In this document: positions 8,477 through 17,900 of the stretch, piece by piece
How the letters are laid out: the number at the start of each line of letters is the position of its first letter
How positions within the stretch are numbered: position 1 is the stretch's first letter
From: Streptomyces violaceorubidus
Lineage (GTDB): Bacteria; Actinomycetota; Actinomycetes; Streptomycetales; Streptomycetaceae
Assembly: GCF_000717995.1 (NCBI RefSeq)
Contig: NZ_JODM01000042.1
Coordinates: 1 to 36,135 of the forward strand
DNA: 36,135 nt
Direction of reading: 5' to 3'
Made by a program: the position numbers and the translations under genes
Notes under the pieces: generated by a model
The model's database searches: none
Told to the model about the DNA's origin: nothing
Seen by the model: only the letters and a program-made list of their open reading frames with translations

Positions 8477-11400
8477 GTGGTGTTTTCGCCACGTGGTAGA
8501 CACGCCTCACGCTGTTCCTGGCACAGACGTTTTCTGGCCATTTCGCTGGCGACGGCCATCGCCGTCCCCTCGGCCCTGAGCATTCCCACCGCGTCAGCGG
8601 CCCCGTCCATACCGGTCGCCGCCGCCGAGGCTGATCCGGTGGCGGACGGATCAAAGAGTGAGGAGGACCACGCACTCGAGCAGGCCGCCGCCTCGGAACA
8701 GCCGTACGAGCTGCTTTCGGCGCGGACCGAGTCCTCGGACACGTGGGCGTTGCCGGATGGCACGTGGTCGGTGAAGCGGCACGGGACGCCGGTGCGGATG
8801 CTGCGGGACGGTGCGTGGGTTGCGACGGACCCGACACTGTCGTTCAGCGCAGACGGCAGGGTGACGCCGAAGGCGTCGACCGTCGCGGTGTCCTTCTCCG
8901 GTGGTGGCTCCGGTGCTCTTTTGCGGGGTGTCAAGGACGGCCGGACTCTCTCCTTGACGTGGCCGACACCGCTTCCCCAGCCGACGCTGGCAGAGAACGT
9001 GGCCACCTACAGCGAGGTGCTGCCAGGTGTGGATCTGCAGCTCAAGGCCGAGGTGGAGGGCTTCTCGCAGCTGCTGGTCGTCAAGAGCGCCGAGGCGGCA
9101 CGCAATCCGGACCTCAAGACGCTCACCTACGAGCTGGACACCGTGGGTGTGACGGTCTCGACGGACGCCGAGACAGGCAGCGTCACAGCGACCAACCCGG
9201 CAGGTCAGACGGTATTCACCAGTCCCTCGCCGCTGATGTGGGACTCGACGACCATCACCTCGGCCGATGACACCCTCAAGGCTTCCGCCCTGTCCGCGGC
9301 CGAGGGGGAGACGCCCGCGGACCAGTTCGTGCCCCCGCCGGGTGCGCAGGATGCACAGATGGCCACCACGGTAGCCGGTGACAGTCTGGAGATCACACCG
9401 GACCAGGAGCTGCTGACCGGGACGGGCACGCAGTACCCGGTGTACATCGATCCTTCCTGGTCATGGGGTGAGCGGCAGAACTGGACGCGGGTCTACAAGG
9501 CGTATCCCAACACCTCGTTCTGGAACACCAAGGAGGTTGTGCGGGTCGGGTACGAGGCTGAGACCGGCGGATCCAACCGTGTGTCCCGGTCGTTCTTCCA
9601 GATGGACGTCGGCGACCTCAAGGGCGCCAAGGTCAAGTCCTCTACGTTCCGGGTCCGCAACACGTGGTCCTGGTCCTGCCAGGACCGTCCCGTCCAGCTC
9701 TGGCATGTCGGAGCGATCTCCCGGAAAACCACGTGGAACCGGCAGCCGGCGAAGTACACCCGGCTGGACACCGTGGACGACTCCAAGGGCTGGAGCAAGG
9801 ACTGCGGGGCCGGCAACCTGGAGTTCAACGCCACGTCCAAGGTCACCGAAGCCGCCTCCAAGGGCTCGGCCAGCGTCACCTTCGGTCTGTACGCCTCGGA
9901 CGAGACGGACACCTACGGCTGGAAGAAGTTCGATGCGAAGACCGCCACCCTGGAGACGGTCTACAACTTCCCGCCCAAGGCACCCGACAAGCTCGGCACC
10001 AGCCCCAGCACGTCCTGCACCAACGGTGGCTTGATCGGGAACACGAAGGTCAGCCTTTACGCGACGGTCAATGACAGGGACGCCGGCAACCTGACCTCCC
10101 GGTTCCGGGTACTCAAGTCCGGCAGCAGCACCCCGGTGGTGGACAGGACCATCCCGGCCTCCAACGGCAAGGTCACCACCCTCTCCGTCCCGGACGCGGA
10201 CCTGCCCACCGGCAGCTACACATGGCAGGTCTCCGCCACGGACAAGGAAGGCGCCGCATCCAGCTGGTCGAAGACCTGCAAGTTCACCGTGGACCGCACC
10301 CGCCCCTCCAAGGCCCCCGTCATCACCTCCCAAAACAACCAGTTCCCCCGCGGTGACGACGGGTGGCCGGCTGTAACCGGCCAGGCCCGCAGCCCAGGCA
10401 CATTCACATTCTCTGCCAACGGGATCTCGGACGTCGCCCGCTACTTCTGGTGGACCGACCACAACCCCGAAGTGCGCGATGCCAAACCCGGCGTACCGGC
10501 CACCGTCACTCCACCCAGCTACGGTCCGCACTTCGTGTACGCCTACAGCGTGGACAAGGCAGGCAACCGGTCCGACACCGCTACCTACCTGTACTACGCC
10601 ACCCGCTCCACGACACGCGACATTCCCGGCGACCTCAATGGCGACAGCAACCTCGACATCTGGAGCACCGACTCCAACGGAACCCTCCTGACCTACGCAG
10701 GCCAGGGCGCGGGCGAATTCGCCACAGCCACCAACGGCGGCGATCACTCCTTCGCCGACGCTGTCGTCGGCTCCCGGGGCGACTGGGGCCAGGACGGATA
10801 CAACGACCTCGTCGCCCTCGAATACGACAGCACCGACAAGCGCAACAGACTCAGGACTTACCCGAACAACGGAACGGGCGTCATAGACGACGCCCCGGCC
10901 GAGCTGACCGTCCAGTGCCCGGTGAAGGACCCTGAGATGGGCTGCGAGTACGGCGAGGGTGACGACTGGAACGGGGACGACCACTGGTACAACGCCGAAC
11001 AGGTCATCTCCGCAGGCGATCTCAACGGCGACGAACAGCCCGACCTCCTCGTCAAGCAGGGCAAGCAACTGTGGGCCTACTACGGCAGCCGCCGCACCGA
11101 CATGCTCGACAGCGGCCGACTGCCCGTGCTGGTCGGCAACGGTGACTGGGACCAGTTCACGGTAATCGCCCCCGGCGACCTCAACGCAGACCGCATCCCG
11201 GACTTGTGGCTGCGGCACGACAGCACCGGCGTTCTCTACCGCACCTACGGAGCCAAGAGCCCCGACGGCTACCTCGACCCAACCACGTGGGGCGCAGCAG
11301 ACAAGCGCGTGAAGATCAAAACCGGCCTCAGCGCCTCGGCCTACCCCACCATCGGCTCCGTCGGCGACATGGACAACGACGGCTACGCCGACCTGTGGGC

Positions 11401-12928
11401 CCGCAAGAGCGACAACACCATGCAGGGGTGGTCCGGCAAGGCACCTGGCACCGACGGCACCACCCTCGGCACGCCATACCTCATCGAGGGCATCACCGGC
11501 GGCTCACGCATCCCCGCAGGCACCACTCTGAGCGCCGGACAGTCCTACAGCTCACGCTCCATGAAGCTCACCATGCAGGACGACGGAAACCTCGTCGTCA
11601 CCTCCCGGGCCAGCAAGGTGATATGGCAGACAGGCACCGCCGGCAACATCGGCGCCACGGCCCAGATGCAGACCGACGGCAACCTCACCGTCATCAGCGC
11701 CACCGGAGCCGCGCTCTGGAGCACCAACATGGTCCAAAAGGCAGAGGACGGCCCGGGGACCGTGACACCGAACCTCACCGACAACGGCTACGGAATCCTG
11801 CAAGACCGGGGCAACCTGGTTCTGTACAACGCCAAGGGCCAGTCACTGTGGGCAACCGGCACCGTCGTCAGACACGACTACACCAACGACGGCCGCAGCG
11901 ACATGGCCGACTGGTACGACTACAGCGACGGACACGACGAACTACACGTCTTCCCCGCCCTGTCCGACGGCTCCTTCACCAACCCCACCCACGCCTGGGA
12001 AACCGCAGCAGGCAACTACTGGGCCGAAAACATGAAGCGCGTCACCGGCGACTTCAACGGCGACGGCATCGGTGACGTCGCCGCCTTCTACGGATACGAC
12101 ACCGGCCAAGTCGCCCTGCGCACCTGGCTCGGCAAGGGCGACGGAAGCTTCTCCTCACCCTTCGCCTCCTGGAGCACCAAGCCCGGCAACTGGACGTTCG
12201 ACCACATCTACGCCCAGGCCGGCGACTTCAACGGCGACGGCCGCGACGACATCGCCGCCTGGTACGCCTACGGCGACGGCAGCGACAAGCTCTACACCTT
12301 CACAGCCAATACCAAGGGCGGCTTCAACACCCCCTTCAGCTCCCTCTACCGCACAGAAGGCTGGACGGCAGAGCGCATGAAGTTCGCCACCGGCGACTAC
12401 AACGGCGACGGCCGCGACGACCTCGGCGCCCTCTACGGATACGCCGACGGCCGCGTCAAACTCATCACCTTCCCCACCAAACCCACCGGAGGCTTCAACG
12501 AACCAATCCACGGATGGGAATCGACCGGCTGGACCTTCAGCAACGCAAGCGTCTACTCCGGCGACTTCAACGGCGACGGCCGCGACGATATCGCCAGCTG
12601 GTACGACTACGGCGACGGACACGACGCCGTCATCAGCTTCAACCCCAGCGGAGCCGACGGCAAATTCGGCAACCGCCAGGAAATACTGAACATCGCCGCC
12701 GGCTCCTACGAACGCTCCCGGATGCAACTCGTCACCGGCGACTACAACGGCGACGGCCGCGACGACCTCGCCACCGTCTACGGATACGCCGACGGCCGCG
12801 TCAAGACCATCACCTGGACAGCCAAAGCCGACGGCACCCTCAACAGCTCGCTGCACAGCTGGGAAGCACCCGCCGACACCTGGACCTTCACCCGCATGCA
12901 CATGATCGAGAGATACAGCCCCGCCTAA
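8477..12928 (+). CDS. Secreted DNRLRE / B-lectin / FG-GAP (VCBS) repeat protein
   Basis: A 1483-aa exported protein. A Sec signal peptide ends at about residue 41 (PTASA/APS). The next 300 residues form the beta-rich N-terminal part often paired with DNRLRE domains in actinobacteria (SDTWALPDGTWSVKRHG). The DNRLRE domain follows at about 335-470 (TRVYKAYPNTSFWNTKE, VQLWHVG). An Ig/fibronectin-like segment precedes two blocks of Ca-binding FG-GAP repeats, at about 715-980 and 1133-1441. At least eleven D-x-N-x-D-G units are visible, the last ones almost identical (GDFNGDGRDDIAAWY, GDYNGDGRDDLGALYGY). Between the blocks, residues 1007-1130 form a mannose-binding B-type lectin domain (MQDDGNLVV, LQDRGNLVLYN). 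It is likely a cell-surface or secreted adhesin that may bind glycans. Divergent placement beside an RHS toxin suggests a functional link, but this is inference. Starts at GTG 8477 or GTG 8480. Confidence 0.85.
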   Translation: MVFSPRGRHASRCSWHRRFLAISLATAIAVPSALSIPTASAAPSIPVAAAEADPVADGSKSEEDHALEQAAASEQPYELLSARTESSDTWALPDGTWSVKRHGTPVRMLRDGAWVATDPTLSFSADGRVTPKASTVAVSFSGGGSGALLRGVKDGRTLSLTWPTPLPQPTLAENVATYSEVLPGVDLQLKAEVEGFSQLLVVKSAEAARNPDLKTLTYELDTVGVTVSTDAETGSVTATNPAGQTVFTSPSPLMWDSTTITSADDTLKASALSAAEGETPADQFVPPPGAQDAQMATTVAGDSLEITPDQELLTGTGTQYPVYIDPSWSWGERQNWTRVYKAYPNTSFWNTKEVVRVGYEAETGGSNRVSRSFFQMDVGDLKGAKVKSSTFRVRNTWSWSCQDRPVQLWHVGAISRKTTWNRQPAKYTRLDTVDDSKGWSKDCGAGNLEFNATSKVTEAASKGSASVTFGLYASDETDTYGWKKFDAKTATLETVYNFPPKAPDKLGTSPSTSCTNGGLIGNTKVSLYATVNDRDAGNLTSRFRVLKSGSSTPVVDRTIPASNGKVTTLSVPDADLPTGSYTWQVSATDKEGAASSWSKTCKFTVDRTRPSKAPVITSQNNQFPRGDDGWPAVTGQARSPGTFTFSANGISDVARYFWWTDHNPEVRDAKPGVPATVTPPSYGPHFVYAYSVDKAGNRSDTATYLYYATRSTTRDIPGDLNGDSNLDIWSTDSNGTLLTYAGQGAGEFATATNGGDHSFADAVVGSRGDWGQDGYNDLVALEYDSTDKRNRLRTYPNNGTGVIDDAPAELTVQCPVKDPEMGCEYGEGDDWNGDDHWYNAEQVISAGDLNGDEQPDLLVKQGKQLWAYYGSRRTDMLDSGRLPVLVGNGDWDQFTVIAPGDLNADRIPDLWLRHDSTGVLYRTYGAKSPDGYLDPTTWGAADKRVKIKTGLSASAYPTIGSVGDMDNDGYADLWARKSDNTMQGWSGKAPGTDGTTLGTPYLIEGITGGSRIPAGTTLSAGQSYSSRSMKLTMQDDGNLVVTSRASKVIWQTGTAGNIGATAQMQTDGNLTVISATGAALWSTNMVQKAEDGPGTVTPNLTDNGYGILQDRGNLVLYNAKGQSLWATGTVVRHDYTNDGRSDMADWYDYSDGHDELHVFPALSDGSFTNPTHAWETAAGNYWAENMKRVTGDFNGDGIGDVAAFYGYDTGQVALRTWLGKGDGSFSSPFASWSTKPGNWTFDHIYAQAGDFNGDGRDDIAAWYAYGDGSDKLYTFTANTKGGFNTPFSSLYRTEGWTAERMKFATGDYNGDGRDDLGALYGYADGRVKLITFPTKPTGGFNEPIHGWESTGWTFSNASVYSGDFNGDGRDDIASWYDYGDGHDAVISFNPSGADGKFGNRQEILNIAAGSYERSRMQLVTGDYNGDGRDDLATVYGYADGRVKTITWTAKADGTLNSSLHSWEAPADTWTFTRMHMIERYSPA

Positions 12929-13039
12929 ACAAAATCGGCATCCAAACCGAACCCACAGTCCGTTGGCTGATGCCAAGAACTACGCGATGCGGAGCGTACG
13001 ACGTGCCGCTGGCCAACGGGCATCGCTACACCTCACACC

Positions 13040-13069
13040 TCCCCGCTCCCGGTACGCTGGGAGCGGGGA
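13040..13069 (+). terminator. Hairpin terminator after the FG-GAP protein gene
   Basis: Bases 13040-13050 (TCCCCGCTCCC) pair exactly with 13059-13069 around an 8-base loop, about 112 bases after the stop codon at 12928. The short, very GC-rich stem without a U-tract is the usual form of Streptomyces terminators. Confidence 0.5.
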
Positions 13070-13189
13070 ACCCAAGCACGTCGATGCCCGCGCGACTTCC
13101 AACGCCAAGGCTCGATCACCGCCGCACCGCTACGCCACCGAGCGGGGCCCGTCGCCCCGGACCAGTGCAGCGAACAAGTACACCCGTTC

Positions 13190-13560
13190 GCCACCTCGCC
13201 GAGCAGGTCCGCCCCGACTACCTCGCGGCCCGCTACAACGCGCTGGCCCCGCCGCCGACAGCCAGCTGCCCCGACGTCTTCGGCCTCACCGCGCCCCTCG
13301 GCACGAGCGTGCTGATCACCAAACCCCCCGCCCAAGAACGGCTCACCGGAAGGTACGGCCCCGCCCGCCCGCCCGGTTTCGCTCCCGGCGACCACCGGCT
13401 GTGCATGGTCTGGCTCACCAGCCTCACTGAAGATCATTCAGGACGGCCTGGCGCCGCTGCGCGAGTGGCTCGGCCACACCTCGGCCGCCAACGTCTCTGT
13501 CCGCGTCAGCTTCACCCGGCCCCAGCAGATCACCGAGAACCTCACGGCTATAGGAGTGCC
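13190..13560 (+). pseudogene. Unrecognised gene remnant, probably frameshifted
   Basis: Two adjacent frames show strong actinobacterial codon usage. The first (about 13190-13425) reads HLAEQVRPDYLAARYNALAP and runs to DHRLCMVWLTS. The second, in another frame (about 13428-13560), reads KIIQDGLAPLREWLGHTS and ends near LTAIGVPLTVG. They look like one gene joined by a frameshift near 13425, with no convincing start or stop. I do not recognise the family. It lies between the terminator of the FG-GAP gene and an IS630 remnant. Confidence 0.35.
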
Positions 13561-13579
13561 GCTCACCGTGGGTCTGACA

Positions 13580-13638
13580 CACGAGAAGTGTAACTGTGGT
13601 GGTTGGCACCAACTCGGCTGCCGCAGGCACTTCTCGTG
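13580..13638. repeat. Inverted repeat with nested inner hairpin
   Basis: CACGAGAAGTG at 13580-13590 is the exact reverse complement of CACTTCTCGTG at 13628-13638. Inside the 37-base loop, GTTGG (13602-13606) pairs with CCAAC (13609-13613). The element lies just before the IS630 transposase remnant, so it could be a structured transcript, an operator, or part of an element end. No coding function is supported here. Confidence 0.4.
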
Positions 13639-13774
13639 CGCCGGGGGCATGGCGAGCCATGCGCACGAGTCTTTCAAGCGCTGCGTGCCCGAGTTCCCAC
13701 CCCTTGTGTACCGGCGGGATCAAGAGGCTCTGCTACCGACCCCGGAGGCCGGTGTCCCGTGCCGAAAGAGAGCC

Positions 13775-14506
13775 ACGCCTTCGAGTGCACGGCACCCCCA
13801 TATCTCGCGGATCTGGCGGGCGTTCGCCCTGGCCCCGCACCGCTCACAGACGTTCAAGCTCTCCGCCGACCCGCTGTTCATCGACAAGGTCCGCGACGTC
13901 GTCGGCCTCTACCTCGACCCGCCGGAGAAGGCCCTGGTCCTCTGTGTGGACGAGAAGTCACAGATCCAGGCCCTGGACCGCTCACAGCCGGTGCTGCCGA
14001 TGATGCCCGGCGTTCCCGAACGCCGCAGTCACGACTACGTCCAGGCCGGCACCACCACCCTGTTCGCCGCCCTGGAAGTAGCGACCGGCAAGGTCATCGG
14101 CTCGCTTCACCGCCGCCACCGGGCCGCCGAGTTCAAGAAGTTCCTCACCAAACTCGACAAGGAAGTACCGGCCGGCCTCCAGGTCCACCTGATCCTCGAC
14201 AACTACGCGACCCACAAGACACCCGACATCAAGAAGTGGCTGCTGGCCCACCCCCGGTTCCACCTGCACTTCACCCCGACCAGCGCGTCCTGGCTGAACC
14301 TGGTCGAGCGGTGGTTCGCCGAACTCACGCAGAAGAAGCTCAAGCGCGGCGTCCACCGCTCCGTCCAGGCCCTGGAGCGGGACATCCGGTCCTGGCTCGC
14401 CGACTGGAACGAACACCCCAGACCCTTCGTATGGACGAAGACCGCCGACGAGATCCTCGACAAAGTCGCCGCCTACTGCCGACGAATCTCCGACTCAGGT
14501 CACTAG
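13775..14506 (+). pseudogene. IS630-family transposase, 5'-truncated
   Basis: From PHISRIWRAFALAPHRSQTF onwards this is an IS630-family transposase catalytic domain. It has the first Asp in LCVDEKSQIQALDRSQPVLP, the second in HLILDNYATHKTP, and Glu in SWLNLVERWFAEL, followed by the usual C-terminal helix to RRISDSGH and a stop at 14506. Intact members have about 100-150 more N-terminal residues with two helix-turn-helix modules for end binding. These are missing here: the frame upstream of 13775 is open but not recognisable as transposase. The catalytic triad is intact, but without the DNA-binding part and clear element ends it is probably inactive. Confidence 0.75.
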
Positions 14507-14517
14507 ACAGACCCTGG

Positions 14518-14742
14518 GGCGGGTCTCGCGAGCGGGCCTTTCGTCCAAGCGTGTGGTGCCGCTCCACAAGAAGCGCGGGCACGAGATCGAGTCGCTTCCC
14601 GACCTGCGCCGCCTCGACCTGGAGCTGGTCGACGCTGTCCGCCGGGCGGAAAGCGAGCTGGTACTACCCGGCCGTCGCGGCGTTCTCGGGAGCGGGCACA
14701 GGGCTGGTGATCTCCGGCGGAGAACTCGTCATCGCCGCCTGA
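14518..14742 (+). pseudogene. EcsC-family protein fragment, frameshifted
   Basis: The frame through 14553 reads SSKRVVPLHKKRGHEIESLP and continues to LDLELVDAVRR. After a shift near 14645 the text continues in another frame as KASWYYPAVAAFSGAGTG, then LVISGGELVIAA and a stop at 14742. Together these resemble the N-terminal region of actinobacterial EcsC-family proteins (membrane-associated, function poorly known), which usually exceed 200 aa. The start and most of the C-terminal part are missing. It begins directly after the IS630 remnant, whose insertion may have cut it. The following 209 bases to the next gene show nothing I can support. Confidence 0.6.
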
Positions 14743-14951
14743 CGACCGGCCGGTTTATGGGCCTGAACTCACGGGCCCGCGAGGTGGCCCGACACCGACC
14801 CGTCCCGGCAGCTCCTGGAACCCTGGTAGACCGCGCAACTCTTGATGTGCCCGCACCCGGCGGAACAGGTTCTCCGCCCACTGCGGAACCGCGACAGGCA
14901 CGCCCGTGATCGCCACGGCCATGCCCGGTCACGGTTCACGTACCGGCTCTT

Positions 14952-17900
14952 TCACCCGCCCAGCGCCACGCACTCCCGGAGCACCGGTTCCAGGCGCAGC
15001 TGGGTGTCCTCACGATCGCACACCTGCAAGGCGTTTAGGCAGTTGACGATCCACCGCGCCTCGTCCTCGTCATCGATCTTGAGCGCGACAGCGGTCACCG
15101 CACCCTCAATGTCGAAGAGGCCGTCCTTGAACTCGTCGTCGAGGGCCCGGTACCCGGCGACCAGCAGCGGCTCCGCGTACACGCCGGTCGCCTCGGTGAA
15201 TGCGCGGGCCTCGGCCCGGTCCGCGCGGAGGCCGGCCAGGCGGCGCAACACCTCGTCGGGGTCGCCCAGTTCCTCGTGCAGGCGGTGGGCCCGGTTCACC
15301 AGGAGCGGCCAGCCACCGGTCAGTTCGTGGAGACGGTCCAGGCGGTCCTCCGTGTGGAACATCTCCACGCGCTGGGCCCAGCCGCGCAGACTGCGGTGGT
15401 CATGCCGGCGCAGCACCACCGGGGCGGCCGAGGTGGGTTCGGTTCCGGTCAGGAGTGAGCGCCACAAGGCGAGCTGAGCGGGGTCGGTGACGAGAACGAC
15501 CGCGCGGGTGACCCCCGGGGTGGCGGGCAGCAGCGTCTCGGCCAGGTCGACGGCTTCGCGGCAGGTCTCGGGCCGGACCGGATCCCGGTAGTTGACGAAG
15601 TCGCTGATGACGACCCGACGTTCGCGGGGACGACCGCCGGTGAGTTCCTGCTTGTAGACACTGGGCTTGCCGACGGGCGGCAGCGTCCAGCCGTCGATCG
15701 GTCCGGCGATCGTGCGCAGGGTTCGGGCGACGTCGGCGACTCCGGTGGCGGTGGTGCCGAGGACGACCCGGGTCCGGTTGGAGCGCTCGCCCAGGAGGTC
15801 GTCGAGCTGGGTGTTGGTCAGCGGCGCCGGCCTGCCGTCGGGTAGCTCGGGGCGGCCCTCCTGCACGATGCTCTCCTGGAGTTCGCAGTCCTGTTCGGCC
15901 CTGAGCAGACGTGCCTCCACCTCGTGGGAGGTACCGATCATGCGCAGGGCGTTGGGACCGCGCAGATGCCAGCCCAGGCCATCGTGGTTGGGCGCGAGGA
16001 TGCCGAGTCCGACCATCTCGGAGAGGTAGGCGCGGAAACCCTCGGTGTCGAGCTGTTCGAAGCCCTTGCGCCAGTATGTTTCGCACTCCTCGCGGAGCTC
16101 GGTGTCGCTCAGCCGCACCTCCAAGCCGTGATGGCGGGCGTGGTACGCCAGCACGTTGGCGATCACGTCGTAGCGGTGGTCGAGGCTCAGCGTGTCCTTG
16201 AAGGCCGCCGAGATGCCGTCCCGGAGCGCGGCGTCCGACTCCACGATCTCGATGTCGGCCACCTCCACCTCGTAGGGGGGTTCCCCGGCGCCGCGCCGCG
16301 TCCGCTTGCGGTGCATCAGCTCGACCAGCCGGTGCCCGAACATCTGCAGCAGGAACGGCTGGTACGAGCAGTAGCCGAGTACACGGTTGACGAGATCCAG
16401 GTCCTTGAACTCGAACCCGAGCGCCCGCATCGGCTCTACCAGCAGTTCCGCAGCCGACTGGGGAGCCAGCGGGCCGATCACCTTCGGGGTCTGGGCGAGA
16501 TGGCCGAACGGCCCGTTGCTCGCGAGCTTGGAGAAACGCTGGACGGAGTGCAGTCCTGCGAAGACGACCTTCGCCGCGTCCTTGGTGTCGGACCCGAGGC
16601 CCTTGAGCTTCTTGGTCTGGTCGAACCGCGGGGCGTCGGCCTCGAAGAACTGGTCGCACTCGTCGAGCAGGATCAGCAGTCGGCGCCGGGAGTCCCCGTC
16701 CAGCCAGGTCCGGATGCCGGCGCGCACCCGTTCGGAGATCTCCTGCCTTTTCCCGCGCCCCTGCGGCCGGTCTTCGAGCACCTGTGCCACGGTCAGCTCC
16801 CTCAGCAGGACGCTCCATAGCGCCTCCGGCCCACGCGAGCTGCCCTTGCCGATGTTCTCCTGGTCGAGGTTGACGTACACCGTCTGGTAGTAGCCGGGGC
16901 GCTGCTCCGTGAACCGTTCCCCGGCGTCGGCGAGCAGTGCCGACTTGCCCAGGCCCCTGCCGCCGTAGATGACCTGGGTGCCGCGCGGGTCGAGGATGCT
17001 CTTGCGTTCGGCGTCGCGGCCGTAGAACATCTCGCCGCCGATCCGGCCACGCTTTTCCCTGATGTACGGGTTGACGCCGGAGAAGGGCAGCAGGGTTTGC
17101 GTGGCGGCGCTGACCTGGCGGTTGCCGCGGGCCGCGAGATAGGCGAGGGCGGCGTCGTCCACCACCAGCAGCGGCTGCAACCGGTCAGCACCGGCTGCGA
17201 GTTCGACTCGGGCCTCACGGCTCAGCGTGCCGAAGTAGACGACGAGAAGGCTCGCTCCGCTGGTGTCGCGCTCCGCCCAGCTCATGACGACCTTGGCAGG
17301 CGGCCTGCCCCAGACCATCATCACCCGCAGATTGCCGCCCTGCTCCGTGATCTGCGAGCCGAACGCGGGTGCCTTCGCCCTGCCGTTGATTTCCACGCCG
17401 GTCGCTTCGAAGAGACGGTACTCCCGCCGGTGCTGGGACCGGTCGTCGAGCGGCCTGGCGCTCTTGGCGTCGTAGCCGAGGAGCTTGAGGAGAGGCGGCA
17501 CCTGCCGCGTCGGAGCCACCTGGAGCCTGTCCTTCCCTTCGGTGGCCGCAAGCGCACGCCACTCGTCGAGGGCGTCGGCCGCAAGCGCCGCCTCGTCGGT
17601 GGAGAGGCCGCCGTAGTCCAGGACGGGGATCATCGGATGCTTACCCCCTGACCTGACCAGCTCCACGAGGTCGTGGTCGATGCCTCCAGGCAGGCCGTCG
17701 GGCACGGCCTGGAAGAACTCGGTCAGATGGGATTCGCCGCCCTCGATCTCCGGGACGGGTTCGCCAATCTCCAGGAAGTAGACGAGATCGGCGGCGGTGG
17801 CCAGGTCGTTCGTCTCCAGGCGCCGCAGGACCTGGTCCCGCTCCTCCATGGAGGGGTCAAGGGCGTCGAGCCGGGCCCGGATCCGGTCCGCCGCCTGCTT

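Noticed and set aside
9461..11218. Long minus-strand frame (585 codons) opposite the FG-GAP protein
   Set aside because: Low-complexity Val/Gly/Ala text mirrored from the real gene; no start signal or family.
11875..12800. Regular DNA repeats with similar words every 150-170 bases, CRISPR-like at first sight
   Set aside because: They encode in-frame FG-GAP Ca-binding repeats (GDFNGDGRDD); unit length and coding explain them.
12155..12976. Minus-strand frame reading Gly/Val-rich repeats
   Set aside because: Exact antisense of the FG-GAP repeats; repeat character is inherited from the real gene.
13438..13677. Small minus-strand frame MKDSCAWLAMPPAHEKC
   Set aside because: Cys/Trp-rich text with no start signal, lying across the inverted repeat; no support as a gene.
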